From Exophiala sp. HKRS030 (Eukaryota; Ascomycota; Eurotiomycetes; Chaetothyriales; Herpotrichiellaceae): 64,000 bases of DNA. A program made the position numbers and the translations under genes. Positions 11,243 through 23,096 of the stretch are shown piece after piece. The notes below the pieces were generated by a model that ran no database searches, was not told where the DNA came from, and worked only from the letters and a program-made list of their open reading frames with translations. The stretch covers positions 248,001-312,000 of the forward strand of contig JAHWDD010000011.1 of assembly GCA_023897205.1 (NCBI GenBank). Reading direction: 5' to 3'. Numbering within the stretch: position 1 is the stretch's first letter; every line of letters starts with the position of its first letter.

Positions 11243-14027
11243 ATGTTGCTGGAGCAGGACACGAGTAAAGCGCCGACGCTGCTTGCACAGAGGTAAGGGG
11301 AAAAAAGACGAGGCAGGAGTCGACGAGGTATTTTCAGGGAAACTAACAAAACTTTCAGGATAAAACCATCCAACTATCAACTCTCGATTTTAAATGTCGA
11401 GTTTGGAGGACAATGGAAGTATGATGGGAAGGCAGTAATCGATGCTGAAGCCTTCGTGACGACCAACACAGTTATCCTGCATTCTGAAGACCTCGAAATA
11501 TTGAGTACTGAGGTCAAGTCAGGTCTTGACTATTCACTAGGTCAGTCCACTCGATACTGTCTATCACGTCACCAGCCATCGGAAAAGGCTAATGCTGATA
11601 TCGGAATTCACAGTCCAGGATGCCTCGTCGATAGTGTTGAACGAAGATGACAAGCAAGTTTGCTTACAGTTCAGTGAGGCGATCTCGAAAGGCCACTTTC
11701 AACTCCTCGTTTCGTTCAGGGGTCAGTGTGACCCTGACATGACAGGATTTTACAGATCCAGATATGAACCTCATGAAGATCTGGATGCTGCTTCGGTCAA
11801 GGTCGGTAGCGATTGCTACATGCTGGCAACTCACTTCGAGCCCTGTGACGCGAGGAGGGCTTTTCCGTGTTTCGATGAGCCTCATCTCAAGGCAACCTTT
11901 GAGCTCGAGCTGGAGATTCCTGAAGACTTGACTGCTCTGAGCAACATGCCGGAGAAATCGTGTCGGTCTCTCGACGGCCCCAAAAAGGGCTTGAAGACGG
12001 TATCTTTTGAAAAGTCTCCTGTCATGAGCACGTATCTTCTTGCGTGGGCTGTAGGAGACTTTGAGTACGTTGAAGCCTTGACGACAAGAACCTACAGTGC
12101 TGGAAAAATCCCAGTGAGAATCTACACCACAAAGGGTCTGGTCCAACACGCCCAGTTTGCACTCAAAGACGCGTGTGATACTCTTGACTTATTCAGCGAG
12201 AGCTTTGGCGTCGAGTATCCCTTGCCAAAATGTGACCATCTTGTGGTACACGACTTCATATCCGGAGCCATGGAGAATTGGGGATTGATCACATACAAGC
12301 CGACAAAGATCTTATTCGATCCAGTCACTGCAGACAACAGACTCATGTCCAAGGCCTCCTATGTGGTTGCACACGAGCTTGCACATCAGTGGTTTGGGAA
12401 CCTCGTCACCATGAGTGGTTGGAACGAGCTCTGGCTGAACGAAGGATTTGCGACGTGGGCCGGCTATTTCGCCGTCGATCGACTGCATCCGGACTGGAAC
12501 ATCTGGGGTCAGTTCGTCGACGAAGCCATGGAAGAAGCGTTCGCCCTGGATAGCTTGGACGCATCACACCCGATTGAGGTAAATTTCGCGACTGAAAGTC
12601 AAGCGCGGCAAATGTTTGACAGCATCAGCTATTGCAAAGGAAGTTCGGTCATCCGCATGCTCGCTAGCTATCTGGGTGAAGGGATCTTCTTAAAAGGCAT
12701 CGCAGCCTATCTCGAGAGCCGCTTATACGGAAACGCAACCTCAGATGATTTGTGGCGTGCTCTGTCACAAACATCTGGTCTGGACGTGGGCGAGTTGATG
12801 GATTCTTGGATTCATCGGGCAGGGTTTCCCTTGGTAAATGTCGTCCCTACACTGGATTGCATCGAGTTGTCACAAACGCCGTTCCTCCGAGAAGCCACGA
12901 GCGATAAGACTGCAACTTGGCACGTACCTCTTGGTCTCAATGCACAGAAGCCCAACGATGATTGCAAGAGACTTTGTACAAAGTCCAAACAGCTCAAAAT
13001 GCCGAACCTAGTCTCAAAAATCAACCATGGTCATACCGGCTTTTATCGTACTCATTACCCTTCAGAATATCTCCTCTCGATTCTTTGGGCCCCTTCGAAA
13101 CTATCAAGTGAGGACAAGGTGGGTATCATTGCCGATATGCGAGCCCTTGTCTTTGCCGGGTCGAGACCAGCCGGTGATCTTTTGACAATACTGCCTGCTT
13201 TCAAAAAAGACAGAGACTGCTTTGTCTGGTCCCAAGTCAAGAAAGCCGTCTCTTTGGTGATGTCGGGGGTCTCTGGTGACAGTCAAGCCGTAGCAGCGGT
13301 CAAGGCATACACCCAGCAACTGCTGTCTGAAGTCAAAGCCGAGATCAGCTGGACTGGAAAGACCGACAGCTACGTTGACGGCGAATTCGAAAAGAACATT
13401 ATTCAACTCTGTGTCGTGGCTGACGACGAGGAAGTTCTTGGTCAAGTCAAGAACAGGTTCCAAGAGTGGAAGAACGGTGGCGCTCACTCTATCAACCGAA
13501 ACCTCCAGTCACCCATCTTTGGTATCTCTGTCGCAATAGGCGGCGAACGGGAATACTTGGATGTCAAAGCTGAATACATAAGAAATCAATCCATCGACGG
13601 ACGAGAGATCTGTATTGCAGCAATGGGTCGGACAAAGATTACGGCCATGGCACGGGACTTCCTCGACTTTACTTTTATGTCAGAGGATCACATTCCACTA
13701 CAAAACATCCACTTTGTCGCCATCGCCTTGGCCAACGGCCCTTGCAGTTCTGTGCTATGGGAATACGTCAAGGAGAACTGGGACACGGTCTACAAGAGAC
13801 TTTCAGTTAACGGTGTCGCTCTCAACCTGTTCATCGAAAGTGGTCTTTGTTGCTTCGATGATCTGGATGTCGAGAGTGACATTGCTGAATTTTTCGCGGC
13901 CAGGAATGTTCCCGGCATCGAGCATCCTCTTCAGGTGGTCAGTGACAATATCAAAATGAACGCAGCGTACAAGGCCAGGGCAGCCTCGGAGATCAGACCC
14001 TGGTTGCAGGCAAATGGGCTTTTCTGA
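11243..14027 (+). CDS. M1-family zinc aminopeptidase (Ape2/Aap1-like)
   Basis: Exons 11243-11292, 11359-11540 and 11614-14027 give 881 residues, the normal size for Ape2-type enzymes. Introns are 11293-11358 (GTAAGG, CTAAC branch, TTCAG) and 11541-11613 (GTCAGT donor; a weaker GTCTTG donor 18 bases upstream would also keep frame). The joined N-terminus reads into IKPSNYQLSI, the family start. The substrate-binding GAMENWG lies at about 295-301, the zinc site HELAH at about 331-335 and the third zinc ligand in WLNEG at about 354. A C-terminal ERAP1-like helical domain follows. The family removes N-terminal residues from peptides in cytosol or periplasm. No signal peptide is seen. Confidence 0.92.
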
Positions 14028-14305
14028 GGCAGAATGAAATGAAATAGACACGATTTTTCTTTATCCTTGGAGATACCAAAATGAACATAGCATTAGGAAA
14101 GAACGAACGTTGAGCCAAAACAAGATCATTGACACTATTCATTCATGGCGAACCACTCCTGTGTACAGTATTATCCATGTTATATATACTGGGTTATTTC
14201 TCATTGGATCCTCGTTGCCGAAGTTCTCTCTTCAGGACACTGATCAGCAATTGTCATTCCATACACCATGTGCATCTAGAAGCAGAGACATGATTACTTT
14301 GCTAT

Positions 14306-16194
14306 TCATGCAACCTTTGTTTCTTCAATGACTTGCTCCGCTTGATCAGACTCGGAACCACCACGGGTCTCCTCTTCACCTTCGATGATTGTCTGCTCTG
14401 GATAATTATATGGGAAGATCATGTGAAGTATGTAAGAGATGAGAGCAGCTGTAGAAAGAACGTGTCAGCAGGTCAGGTCATAAAGTATGCGCTGGGCTAG
14501 ATAAAAGAATTAAAAAACTTACCCACGACGAATCCGAACACGAAACTGAGACTGAAGATTCTGGTTCCTCCTAGGGCGACATGAAGTTTTGGGTTGACCG
14601 AGTGGACGAAGCCAGGCATACTGGGAACAACAGCGCAGACCCAAGCGACAACCGTCCTCCAGTTGGTGCCGTAGTAGTACCAGTACAGCGACTTCTTGGA
14701 GCCGACGTAAAGATCGGGAATGTGGAACACCCTCCTTTGAATTAGGTAGAAGTGAACACACAAAAGACCAATCATGGGACCCAGGAAGACTGCGTACGCT
14801 GAGAGGACGGCCAAGAATGTTCCGCCCGAGGACATTTGTTGCCACGGGTTAGGGGCCACACTGAGGATGGCCAGGAGATACGCGCCCCGGCGCAGGTTGA
14901 TGTACTTGGGGAACACGCTGGCAACGTCGAGACCGCCAGCCAAAACGTTCCCGACGACGTTGATGGAAAGCTGAGAGAGGATAAAGACGATGCCCAAGAA
15001 GAAGGCGGCCGCACGACCTCTGGATCCGTTCTGGTCTTGGATCGCCATGAACAAGGTGCTAGGATCCCAAAGCGGTGTCCCATTGCCGTATTCTGGAAAC
15101 ATGGGTTAGCCATATCTTCACCTTCGTCATTAAAAAACACGGTAGACTTACGGTTCTGGGTGGCTGCAGTGACGATGACACCGATGATCGCCATCAAGGA
15201 GCTGGTAATCATAAAGGAGAAGGCCTGAGTGTAAGTGACGTGGCTTGGGCGCTTTGCAAATCTAGTGAAGTCGTTCTGGTTCAAGATGCCGGAAGCGATA
15301 CTGCCGATGACGCTCATCACTCCGCCAGACATTTGCCATCCCAACTCGGACGAGCTGATAGTCGTCTTTGCGTCGAAGACGGTACCGTACCCTTTGCTGG
15401 TGCCGACAGCCCATCCGAGGAGGCAGAAGAGCGTGATGCCGACGACAACCGAAGCACCGTGAAAGTACGGGCGCAATTGTCCAGGCCTGAACCAGATGAA
15501 AATGGCGCAGAGGAAGTTGAAGAGCACGTATCCCATGAACTGCGCCGTGGTGATACCGATACCTTGTGGCAAGGTGTTGGGGATTCTCTCATCGAGGTCC
15601 AACCAGATCGACCGAAGGCAAACGTATATCATCTTTCCTCCAATGACGGCCTGGACACCGTACCAAGTGATGGACGTCAAGATACGATTGAGGATTGGGA
15701 AATATGCACCCCACATGCCTGTGCGTTTGATAAAGAGTCAGAACGTCGATTTACACACAGAAAGAACCAACCAAAAAAGGACGGGGGAGGGATGTATACA
15801 TACCCCAGACACTCCTGCAGACGATTGGAAAGCCGATGTGACTCTGAGCACCGGACACCGAGTTGAGAACGGCGAAAGCGCTAGCCAGGGCGTTGCCGAT
15901 GAGGATGACAATGATGGCTTGCCAGTATGTCATTCCGGAGGCCAGCAGCGACGAACCAGTCTGGTAGGTCGACATGTTCAAATTGATAAGGAACCATAGT
16001 TCGACGAACTGAAGGGGCCCTGCGCACAAACAAGGTGATCAGACTACATCCAGATCACTCAAGACGTTTCTCACAAACTTACCCCAGGTCTGGCGCTCAG
16101 GGGGAACGGGCAGGATATCCTCGTTTGCCCATCGATTTCCTCGCTCGTTCTCTGGGAGCTCGATCTTGCGCAGAGCGCGCCTGACGAGAGACAT
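14306..16194 (-). CDS. NCS1-family nucleobase/hydantoin-type cation symporter
   Basis: Five exons on the minus strand, 16194-16083, 16019-15804, 15718-15152, 15092-14523 and 14448-14306, give 535 residues. All introns are 59-85 bases and fall in phase 1. The protein has about 12 membrane segments. It starts with a short polar N-terminus carrying RWANEDILPVPPE and the NCS1 TWGPLQFVELW segment, and has the later QLSINVVGNVLAGG and YINLRRGAY loops typical of Fur/Dal-type permeases. The C-terminal tail is acidic. NCS1 carriers import uracil, allantoin, thiamine, cytosine or hydantoins with a cation; the substrate cannot be read directly. It is divergent from the hydantoinase gene over a GATA-rich promoter, which favours a hydantoin-like or allantoin-like substrate. 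Confidence 0.9.
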
Positions 16195-17123
16195 ATTTTT
16201 GTTCTGTTTGTTTGTTGCCGGCAACAAGATTTCCTCGTACAGTACAAAGCACAAACGGGGGGGCTGTTCTGTTGTTCAGGGTAAAGGGGAGTGGTAGGTA
16301 TTCTCAGACTCCGCACCCAAGCGATGATAGAGAGTAAGTACAGGTTTCACATCCACTATATACCTAGTCCCCGATCCCTTTTTGTCGCGTGCTGGGAGGG
16401 GGAAACAGGGTCCTGGGATCTTGAAAGGTTTGGCTGGCTCACATGAGGAATTCCTTGATAAGACTAAAATGGGTTCTGGAACATCCCCAGGACACACAAC
16501 TTCCAGTATGCGAGCGAGAAGTCATCCTCCACTGATACGGAATGGAAGGTGGCAATTCAATATGGAGAGGTATGCCTCGCCGACCAAGGAGGGTACCCGA
16601 GAGCGCGGATCACCGCCAGTCGTTGTCGATTGTACCGTGGGTCCACCCCCGGTCGGTGGGCAGCCAGTAAAGGCAATCGAGATAAGTGCCATAGCTTTGG
16701 GAAGCCCTCGCCGACACAATGGGTCAGGCTTGGCTTATCGACCGTATCTACCACCGTACAGTTGCCGAGATCTCTGGCTTTTTGGTGGCTGATTCGCCCA
16801 GAACGGAAGTACGAGTTACAGTACATCTTTCATCCTGTTCAACACTTCCCCATGCGAATGGTCGAAATGGATACAGGATGTGGATCCCGACTATAACCGC
16901 GATTTCGAAAGGCAGTACTCCGTACTCGGTACTTTCTTAAGTGCTTTTGGGGAAATTGGGATTAAAGTCTGGCGGCACTTCTTAGTCTTCCCTCGTAGCC
17001 AGCAGACTGCCGACCGCACTACAGTCTACCAGAGTATCGGTGGACGGCCAGGCCAATCTCTGAGTGTTTTACTGTCCAAGGGAACTTTACAAAGAACGGA
17101 ACATAGAGAAACGAAAACATACC
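16195..17123. promoter_or_regulatory. Divergent promoter with four HGATAR sites
   Basis: This 929-base spacer separates the NCS1 permease and hydantoinase starts. HGATAR matches, the core of AreA-type nitrogen GATA factors, occur at 16325-16330 (TGATAG), 16456-16462 (TGATAAG), 16680-16686 (AGATAAG) and 16734-16740 (CTTATCG, reverse strand). A GTACTCCGTACTCGGTAC motif lies at 16915-16932. Individual GATA sites are common by chance; the shared placement between two functionally linked genes is what makes them notable. Confidence 0.45.
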
Positions 17124-20100
17124 ATGGCTATTCAAAAGGTGTACAGAATTGGTGTGGATGTTGGTGGTACCAACACCGACTGTGTTATACTCCGTGAGTG
17201 TTCGAGGCTGATGGCACGAAATAAAACATGCTGACGAGAAACGAACGAAAAGACCCTGGCCAAGCACACTTGCCGCATCGAGGTATCAGGACTGCTTTCA
17301 AGACTCCCACAACAGCAAACGTCACGGAGGGTATCACGAAAGCCATCGAAGGTGCTATCTCACAATGTGGTATTCCTTTGCACGACGTCTCGGCCGTGAT
17401 GATCGGTACTACGGTAAGTTCAGACCTTGAGTAAAGACACGTGTATGGCAATGGCGGAGGCTAACCATTCTTCTAGCACTTTATCAACGCAGTCGTCCAG
17501 GCAGATGATCGGAATCTGAGGAGCGTCGGTGTTCTGCGTGTATGCGGCCCCTACACAAAGGAGAACCCGGCATTCATGGATTTCCCGCCTATCCTCGCGA
17601 GGATTATGAACGGCCACGTTGCGTATCTGGACGGCGGTCTTGAATGTGAGTGCTCTGACTTTTTTTGCTCAGTCACGGTGAGCTCCTCGGTACTGATTCA
17701 GAATAGTCGACACTCGTGAGATCATGCCCCTTGACGAGGCACAGATTCGAAACGAGTGCCAAATCCTGAAGCAAAGGGGCATCACAGATATCGCAGTAGT
17801 GGGAGTGTTTTCGCCGCTCGACATTTCTGGAAAGCAAGAAGCGAGAGTCAGGGAGATTGTCCTTGAAGAAATTCCCGGTGCTGATGTGGTTCTATCCAGA
17901 GAAAGTAGGTTGCTCATTTTCACAAATTTCCACATCCATGTCGAAGATTTCGAGACTAAATTTTGGCGTAGTCGGTCAACTTGGTTACCTGGAGCGTGAA
18001 AACGCCACCATCCTCAACACCTCTATTCTGAAGTTCGCCAGAAGGACCATTCGAGGTTTCAAGCTTGCCATCCGTGGCCTGGGTCTCTCATGTCCACTGT
18101 ACCTGACGCAGAATGACGGCACTATCATCGACGCCGACTCGGCCGAGAAGTGCCCTATCAAGACCTTCTCCAGTGGTCCTACCAACAGTGCCTCGGGTGC
18201 TGCCTACCTGGCCGGCCTTGACACCAAGGAAGGCAAGATCCAGGATGCACAGGTGATCGTCGCAGACGTCGGTGGCACGACGACAGATGTCTGTGCACTT
18301 TTGTCGTCGGGTTTCCCACGTCAAGCTGGCACTTGGGTCGAGATAGGTGGTGTCCGAAGCGCCTTCCCCATGCCCGAGGTCCTCTCTATCGCCCTCGGTG
18401 GAGGTACCAAGGTTGAAGAACAAAACGGAAAGGTCATCGTCGGTCCTGAATCAGTAGGCCACAGACTCCTAACCGAAGGTCTCGTGTTTGGAGGCAACAC
18501 TCTGACGACCACCGACATCGTCGTCGCCAGTGGTCACGCTGACATCGGCGACAAGACGAGAGTGAAGGACGTCCCTAAAGATGTCATCGCCCAGGCCCGA
18601 CTCCGTATGAAGAAGCTGCTAGAAAATGCCGTGGACTCGATGAAGCTGAGTGCCGATGATGCTGTCGTTATCCTTGTCGGTGGTGGTAGCATCGTGCACA
18701 TGGATGACCTGGAAGGAGTTGGCCGAATCATCAGACCGCCGTACGTGCATCCCAGCCTGTGTTTGTAAAGTTGTATTTTGTTACTGACTTTCATTCTTTC
18801 CCAGATTCCACGACTGCGCAAACGCCGTCGGTGCTGCCATCGCCAAGATCTCTGGACAAATCGACGTCGTCAAGGTCCTCGAAGGTCTTGACGAGGAAAA
18901 AGTCGTCGAAGAGGTATGCATGGAGGCTACGAACATGGCTATTGATGCTGGTGCCGATCCTGCGTCCGTTCGCATTGCCACGATTGAGAACATGCCACTA
19001 CAATATGTCCAGATGAAAGCAAGCCGAATCGTCGTCAGAGCTGTGAGTTGCCTTTCCTTTCTTGCTTGCTTACCCGTTGCCACAACACTCTGACTTGAAC
19101 CGCTGTAGGCTGGTACGTTGAATCAAAATGCCCTGCTTGACTATGTACCCTTGGAGAGCGTCGATGAGTTGTCTGCCACCAAAGAAGCAGAAGTCACAGA
19201 GTCCAAGACGAAAAATGCAGAGAAAGATCCCAAGGATTTTCTGGTCAGCCCATCGGCATCAGTCGACATCCGTCAGTACAAACCAGAAGTCGACAAGGAC
19301 GGAAACTGGTGGGTATCTGAGATCGATTGTGAGTTTTTGGCGACCGGGTGTAGTATCCTGGCTTGCGGCGGTGGTGGTCCTGGCTACATGTGCTACATGG
19401 CAGCCAGAGCGGCAATCAAAGCCGGCAAGCGCATGGCCGTTGTCGACATTGATAGTTTGCCACAAGAAGGTCATGTTTTGGGAAGTATCTCATACGGGTG
19501 AGCGATGAAACCCCCTTCTCCCACTTTAGTATGCCTAGCTCACGAGGGGGACCAAAATAGTGCTCCAACCGTGACCCTCGAACGTATTCCCAGTGGAACT
19601 GAATCTATCGATGCCACAGACGCCCTGTTGAGTTGTCATCCAGGCGTGAAGATGGACGCACAGATTGCGGTATGTAATGTCACTTGAACAAGACCGCAGC
19701 ATCCCAGGAAAACCCCACATTCATCAAGATATTGACTTCTGTACAGATTGAAATCGGTGGTATGAACGGTATTCGACCACTCCTTGTCGGTTCACAGTAT
19801 GGTGGTGTCCCAACCATCGATGGTGACTTTATGGGAAGAGCATACCCCAGAATTTACATCATGACTCCTTACCGTGAGTAGCTGCCTGTGTAAATTCTTG
19901 AATGCCAGGAGTTTAAAAATGCTAAAAATGGTGTACTACTGTCTAGTATACGGAGTTCCCCTATCACCATGTACCCAGAGTGACGGCAATGGCAACGTCG
20001 TGACAGTCCACAAGTCTTCCGACCCTCACAAGCTGGAAAAGATCCATCGAAAAGCTGGCCATGAACTCGGTCTGTTCAGTCAGATGGTCCCACCACCGAT

Positions 20101-20891
20101 GAAGATCAAGGACGCAAAGAGGGTCGGCACGCTAGGAACGACCTCGTTGGCGTGGTACATTGGTCGTGCAGTCTACCTTGCTAGACAGGAGAAGACGGAT
20201 ATCATGAAGGCTATTGTAAGTCTTATAACCACCTGCAGTCGAGCGCTGTTGTTTTGGAAACCACAGAAAGGATGTCCACTAACACAACACGCTTTGACAG
20301 GTCCAAGCCAACCCTTCTGGACGCGTCTTGTACACAGGCAAGATCGTCTCGGTGAACCGTTACGTCTCGGCGGCCGGGTACACCGAAGGTGCGGTCCGTC
20401 TGAAACCCATCAGCAGCGAAGAACAAGAGTACGGTGACACCGCCATGACAGAGACGAGGGACATGGTCTTGCCGTTCCAAAATGAGTATCTGTACGCCGA
20501 GTTAGTCGACCCAAAGGCCGAAAAGGGCACCAAAGGTCAAATCCTTTGTACCGTGCCAGATTTGATTTCCTTGGTCGGTACGGACGGGTACGCTCTGGGT
20601 ACTCAGGATCTCAGGTACGGTGTAAGAGTTAGTGTCGTTGCGTTTGTCGCTCATCCTCATTGGTAAGTTTCTGTCTCTCTCTCTCTATTTCCACTCACGA
20701 CGCAGACGACATGTACCCAAGAGAAAGAAATTGTTTGAACTGACCAACGCTCGTTGCGTCTCTACAGGTATACTGAAAAAGGTATCAGAATCGGTGGACC
20801 GAAAGAGTTTGGATATGATATGGACTTTATACCTCTTGGAACTCCGTACTATGAACCGAAGAGAGTCACGCAGGAGTTTAGACCTTCATAG
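17124..20891 (+). CDS. Hydantoinase/oxoprolinase-type protein fused to DUF917 (thiohydantoin desulfurase-like) domain
   Basis: Twelve exons give 994 residues: 17124-17193, 17253-17413, 17477-17645, 17707-17904, 17972-18740, 18805-19042, 19109-19497, 19561-19669, 19747-19873, 19947-20215, 20301-20662 and 20768-20891. Every intron has a GT donor and AG acceptor and the frame closes throughout. The N-terminal half is the HyuA-like ATPase fold: the phosphate loop GVDVGGTNTD at the start, then SSGPTNSASGAA, VADVGGTTTDV and ALGGGT. The C-terminal third is a DUF917/S-methyl-thiohydantoin desulfurase-like domain with CGGGGPGYM, IGGMNG and TIDGDFMGRAYP. The family opens hydantoin or 5-oxoproline rings with ATP. 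The true substrate is unknown. The divergent NCS1 permease is the likely uptake partner. Confidence 0.9.
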
Positions 20892-21113
20892 ATAATTTAA
20901 GACAAGGCAGTCTACGATGAATAATAGATGAGGTCGGGATTTGTTGACATAGCTTAGATTTATGTTTTTGAGAGGTAACAGACTTTGACGTACAAAAACA
21001 TACACCATATACCGGTGTATAGTTGCAGAATCTTTTTTTGGAACTATGTTGAGACAATAAAGTAACCACCTAACATCCCAAAATTGACTCAAACGCAGAA
21101 TGGAATTGATCAG

Positions 21114-22037
21114 TTAGTAACTCTCCATAATACCTCTCATTAGATTCTCAACATCTTCCTCCTTCATCACGGGAAGCCCGAGCATGTCATTGTCCAATTT
21201 CTCAGTAAAGTCCTGTCCAAACCCTGGACCCCAGCAGGATCGAGCAATGAACCCCAGGGTCGCGATCATGTGATCACCTTGCTCGACGGCCTCGTAGGCG
21301 TCTTTTTCTGTGTGGTCAGTCGACATTGGCGTCGTCTTCCACTCTTTTCCATCAATCTTTTTCGAGATTCGGATCAATTGATTCTGCGTGATTGCAGCGT
21401 CGTGGACAAAGACGTGTCTGTTTTTGGTCTCCTCGGGGTGTCGTATCACCGCCACGACTGCCTCGGCGATGGTGTCCAGGGTCGTCACGGAATTGAAAAC
21501 GTTCCCACCGTCGTAAATCGTCGCAGTGTGTTCTTTCAGATTCACCATGAATCCCCTCTCGAGTTGCCAATCCAAAAAAGAGCTGGTGTTGATGACGGAA
21601 TACGTAAAGACTGAGTGCGCGGCAACTTGCTCCTCGAGGTACGTCTGTGTCTTGTCCTTGTCGGCCCATAGAAGTGGGAAACGTCGAACTTTTTCGTTGG
21701 CTCCGTTGCCGTATTCGGACGGGATGAAGCGCTTGACGCAGGCTTCGACGGACGCGTCGATGAGGGATCTTTGGGTCTCGAACAGATCTTGAGACCCCAA
21801 TGTGCACACGACGACGTCAACACTCGACAAAGCTTCGACAAGGGACCGGTGAGATGTGTAGTCGACTTCTTTGACAATGATAGTGGCGTTTGACCCTGCT
21901 GGGAGTTTACTGATCTTTGAACCACCCCCGACGCGAGTGAGGACGGTGACTGGGAACGACGCAGCCACCAGAGCTTTCAACACACACGGGCCAAGGGTAC
22001 CTGTGGCACCGACGAGGGCGATATGTGGTAAAGACAT
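21114..22037 (-). CDS. NmrA-like/isoflavone-reductase-like NAD(P)-binding protein
   Basis: Single exon of 307 residues from the ATG at 22037 to TAA; the frame extends upstream without conserved sequence. The N-terminus has a Rossmann motif (ALVGATGTLGPCV), then a VDYTSHRSLVEAL strand-helix, VVCTLGS and RFIPSEYG, all standard for atypical short-chain dehydrogenases of the NmrA/PCBER group. Members are either redox sensors, such as the nitrogen regulator NmrA, or small-molecule reductases. This copy lacks features that separate the two. It is convergent with the hydantoinase gene, with about 220 bases between the stops, so co-regulation is possible but not shown. Confidence 0.88.
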   Translation of the reverse strand: MSLPHIALVGATGTLGPCVLKALVAASFPVTVLTRVGGGSKISKLPAGSNATIIVKEVDYTSHRSLVEALSSVDVVVCTLGSQDLFETQRSLIDASVEACVKRFIPSEYGNGANEKVRRFPLLWADKDKTQTYLEEQVAAHSVFTYSVINTSSFLDWQLERGFMVNLKEHTATIYDGGNVFNSVTTLDTIAEAVVAVIRHPEETKNRHVFVHDAAITQNQLIRISKKIDGKEWKTTPMSTDHTEKDAYEAVEQGDHMIATLGFIARSCWGPGFGQDFTEKLDNDMLGLPVMKEEDVENLMRGIMESY

Positions 22038-23096
22038 GATTTGGCAATGAACGAAAGAGGTGACTTCAGATAACAGAAGGGATAGGGACACTGTGGGGAG
22101 TTGTGATGAGCTTGATGGGTGAATGTATGGGTGTGATACCGTAGAGGAGACTGAGACAACTGAATAACTCAACTCGCAAGCAAAGTGAAAGAATGGCCGT
22201 ACGTTCTCTGGCGCCGTGACCAGGTATTTATCAGAATTCACTCTGCTCTGTAGACTACCTTCTGGACGGATTGATTTGTAACAGAAGACACCATTGTCCA
22301 GTCATGTTTCAGTCGACCCCACATACAATGTACGATGTGTTGACGTTGCATCAAAGGAGAGAATGTTCTTGTCGTGCGAGGGAATAAAACTTGTATGGCA
22401 TATACGAAGGGATGTACTTGGTGGTGTGTTTTTGGGATGTACGAGAACGGACGAAATTGACGTTGCCAAGTATGTCGGATCCTCCACCGGGTCTGGCTTG
22501 TTCTCATAGCAGTCACCACACGGGTTCGGGATATCTGTACAGTGATAGGTCCACCAAAGGTCTCTCATAGGTAGTTCCAGTCATGCAGGATCCTATTCTT
22601 GCTCTGTCAGCAAGGGGGATGCTATCCGATGGGTTACTGGCCCAAGATTTTTAACTCCCAAAGTACTATTTGACCGTTCAACTACATTTCGTCACCAGTG
22701 GCAGTTCGTGTACAGCCAAAGCTGTCAATCCTTTCAGCAACAGTACATTTGGCAATACCATATCTGAATGGCCTTTTTGAGGCGTCCCAAAGCACTCGAC
22801 CACAGCTGAGGATAATGCCCAGACCGTGAGATTACTTCGCATCTGCAAGCACCATCGACGGAAGATTCTCATAGTATGTTTTTGTTCAGAGCAACGTCTC
22901 CGGATGCTGTTCGCAATATGTCGTTGATTGACCATAAAGTGCAGGAAGGGTACGCGTGTCCGCTGTCGAGATGAGAGTCACTGCATTGACGCACAAGTTC
23001 GAAAGTCGTTTTTGGTTGAAGTGTCCGAGAGTTTCCTGATCTGGTCCTGATTTGGGATCTAAAGGGATGCTGATGCAGCCACAAAACCGCCAACCT
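22038..23096. other. Intergenic, no gene recognised
   Basis: This is the promoter side of the NmrA-like gene and the 3' flank of the RNase III gene. Open frames of up to 93 codons show no family resemblance. Confidence 0.5.
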
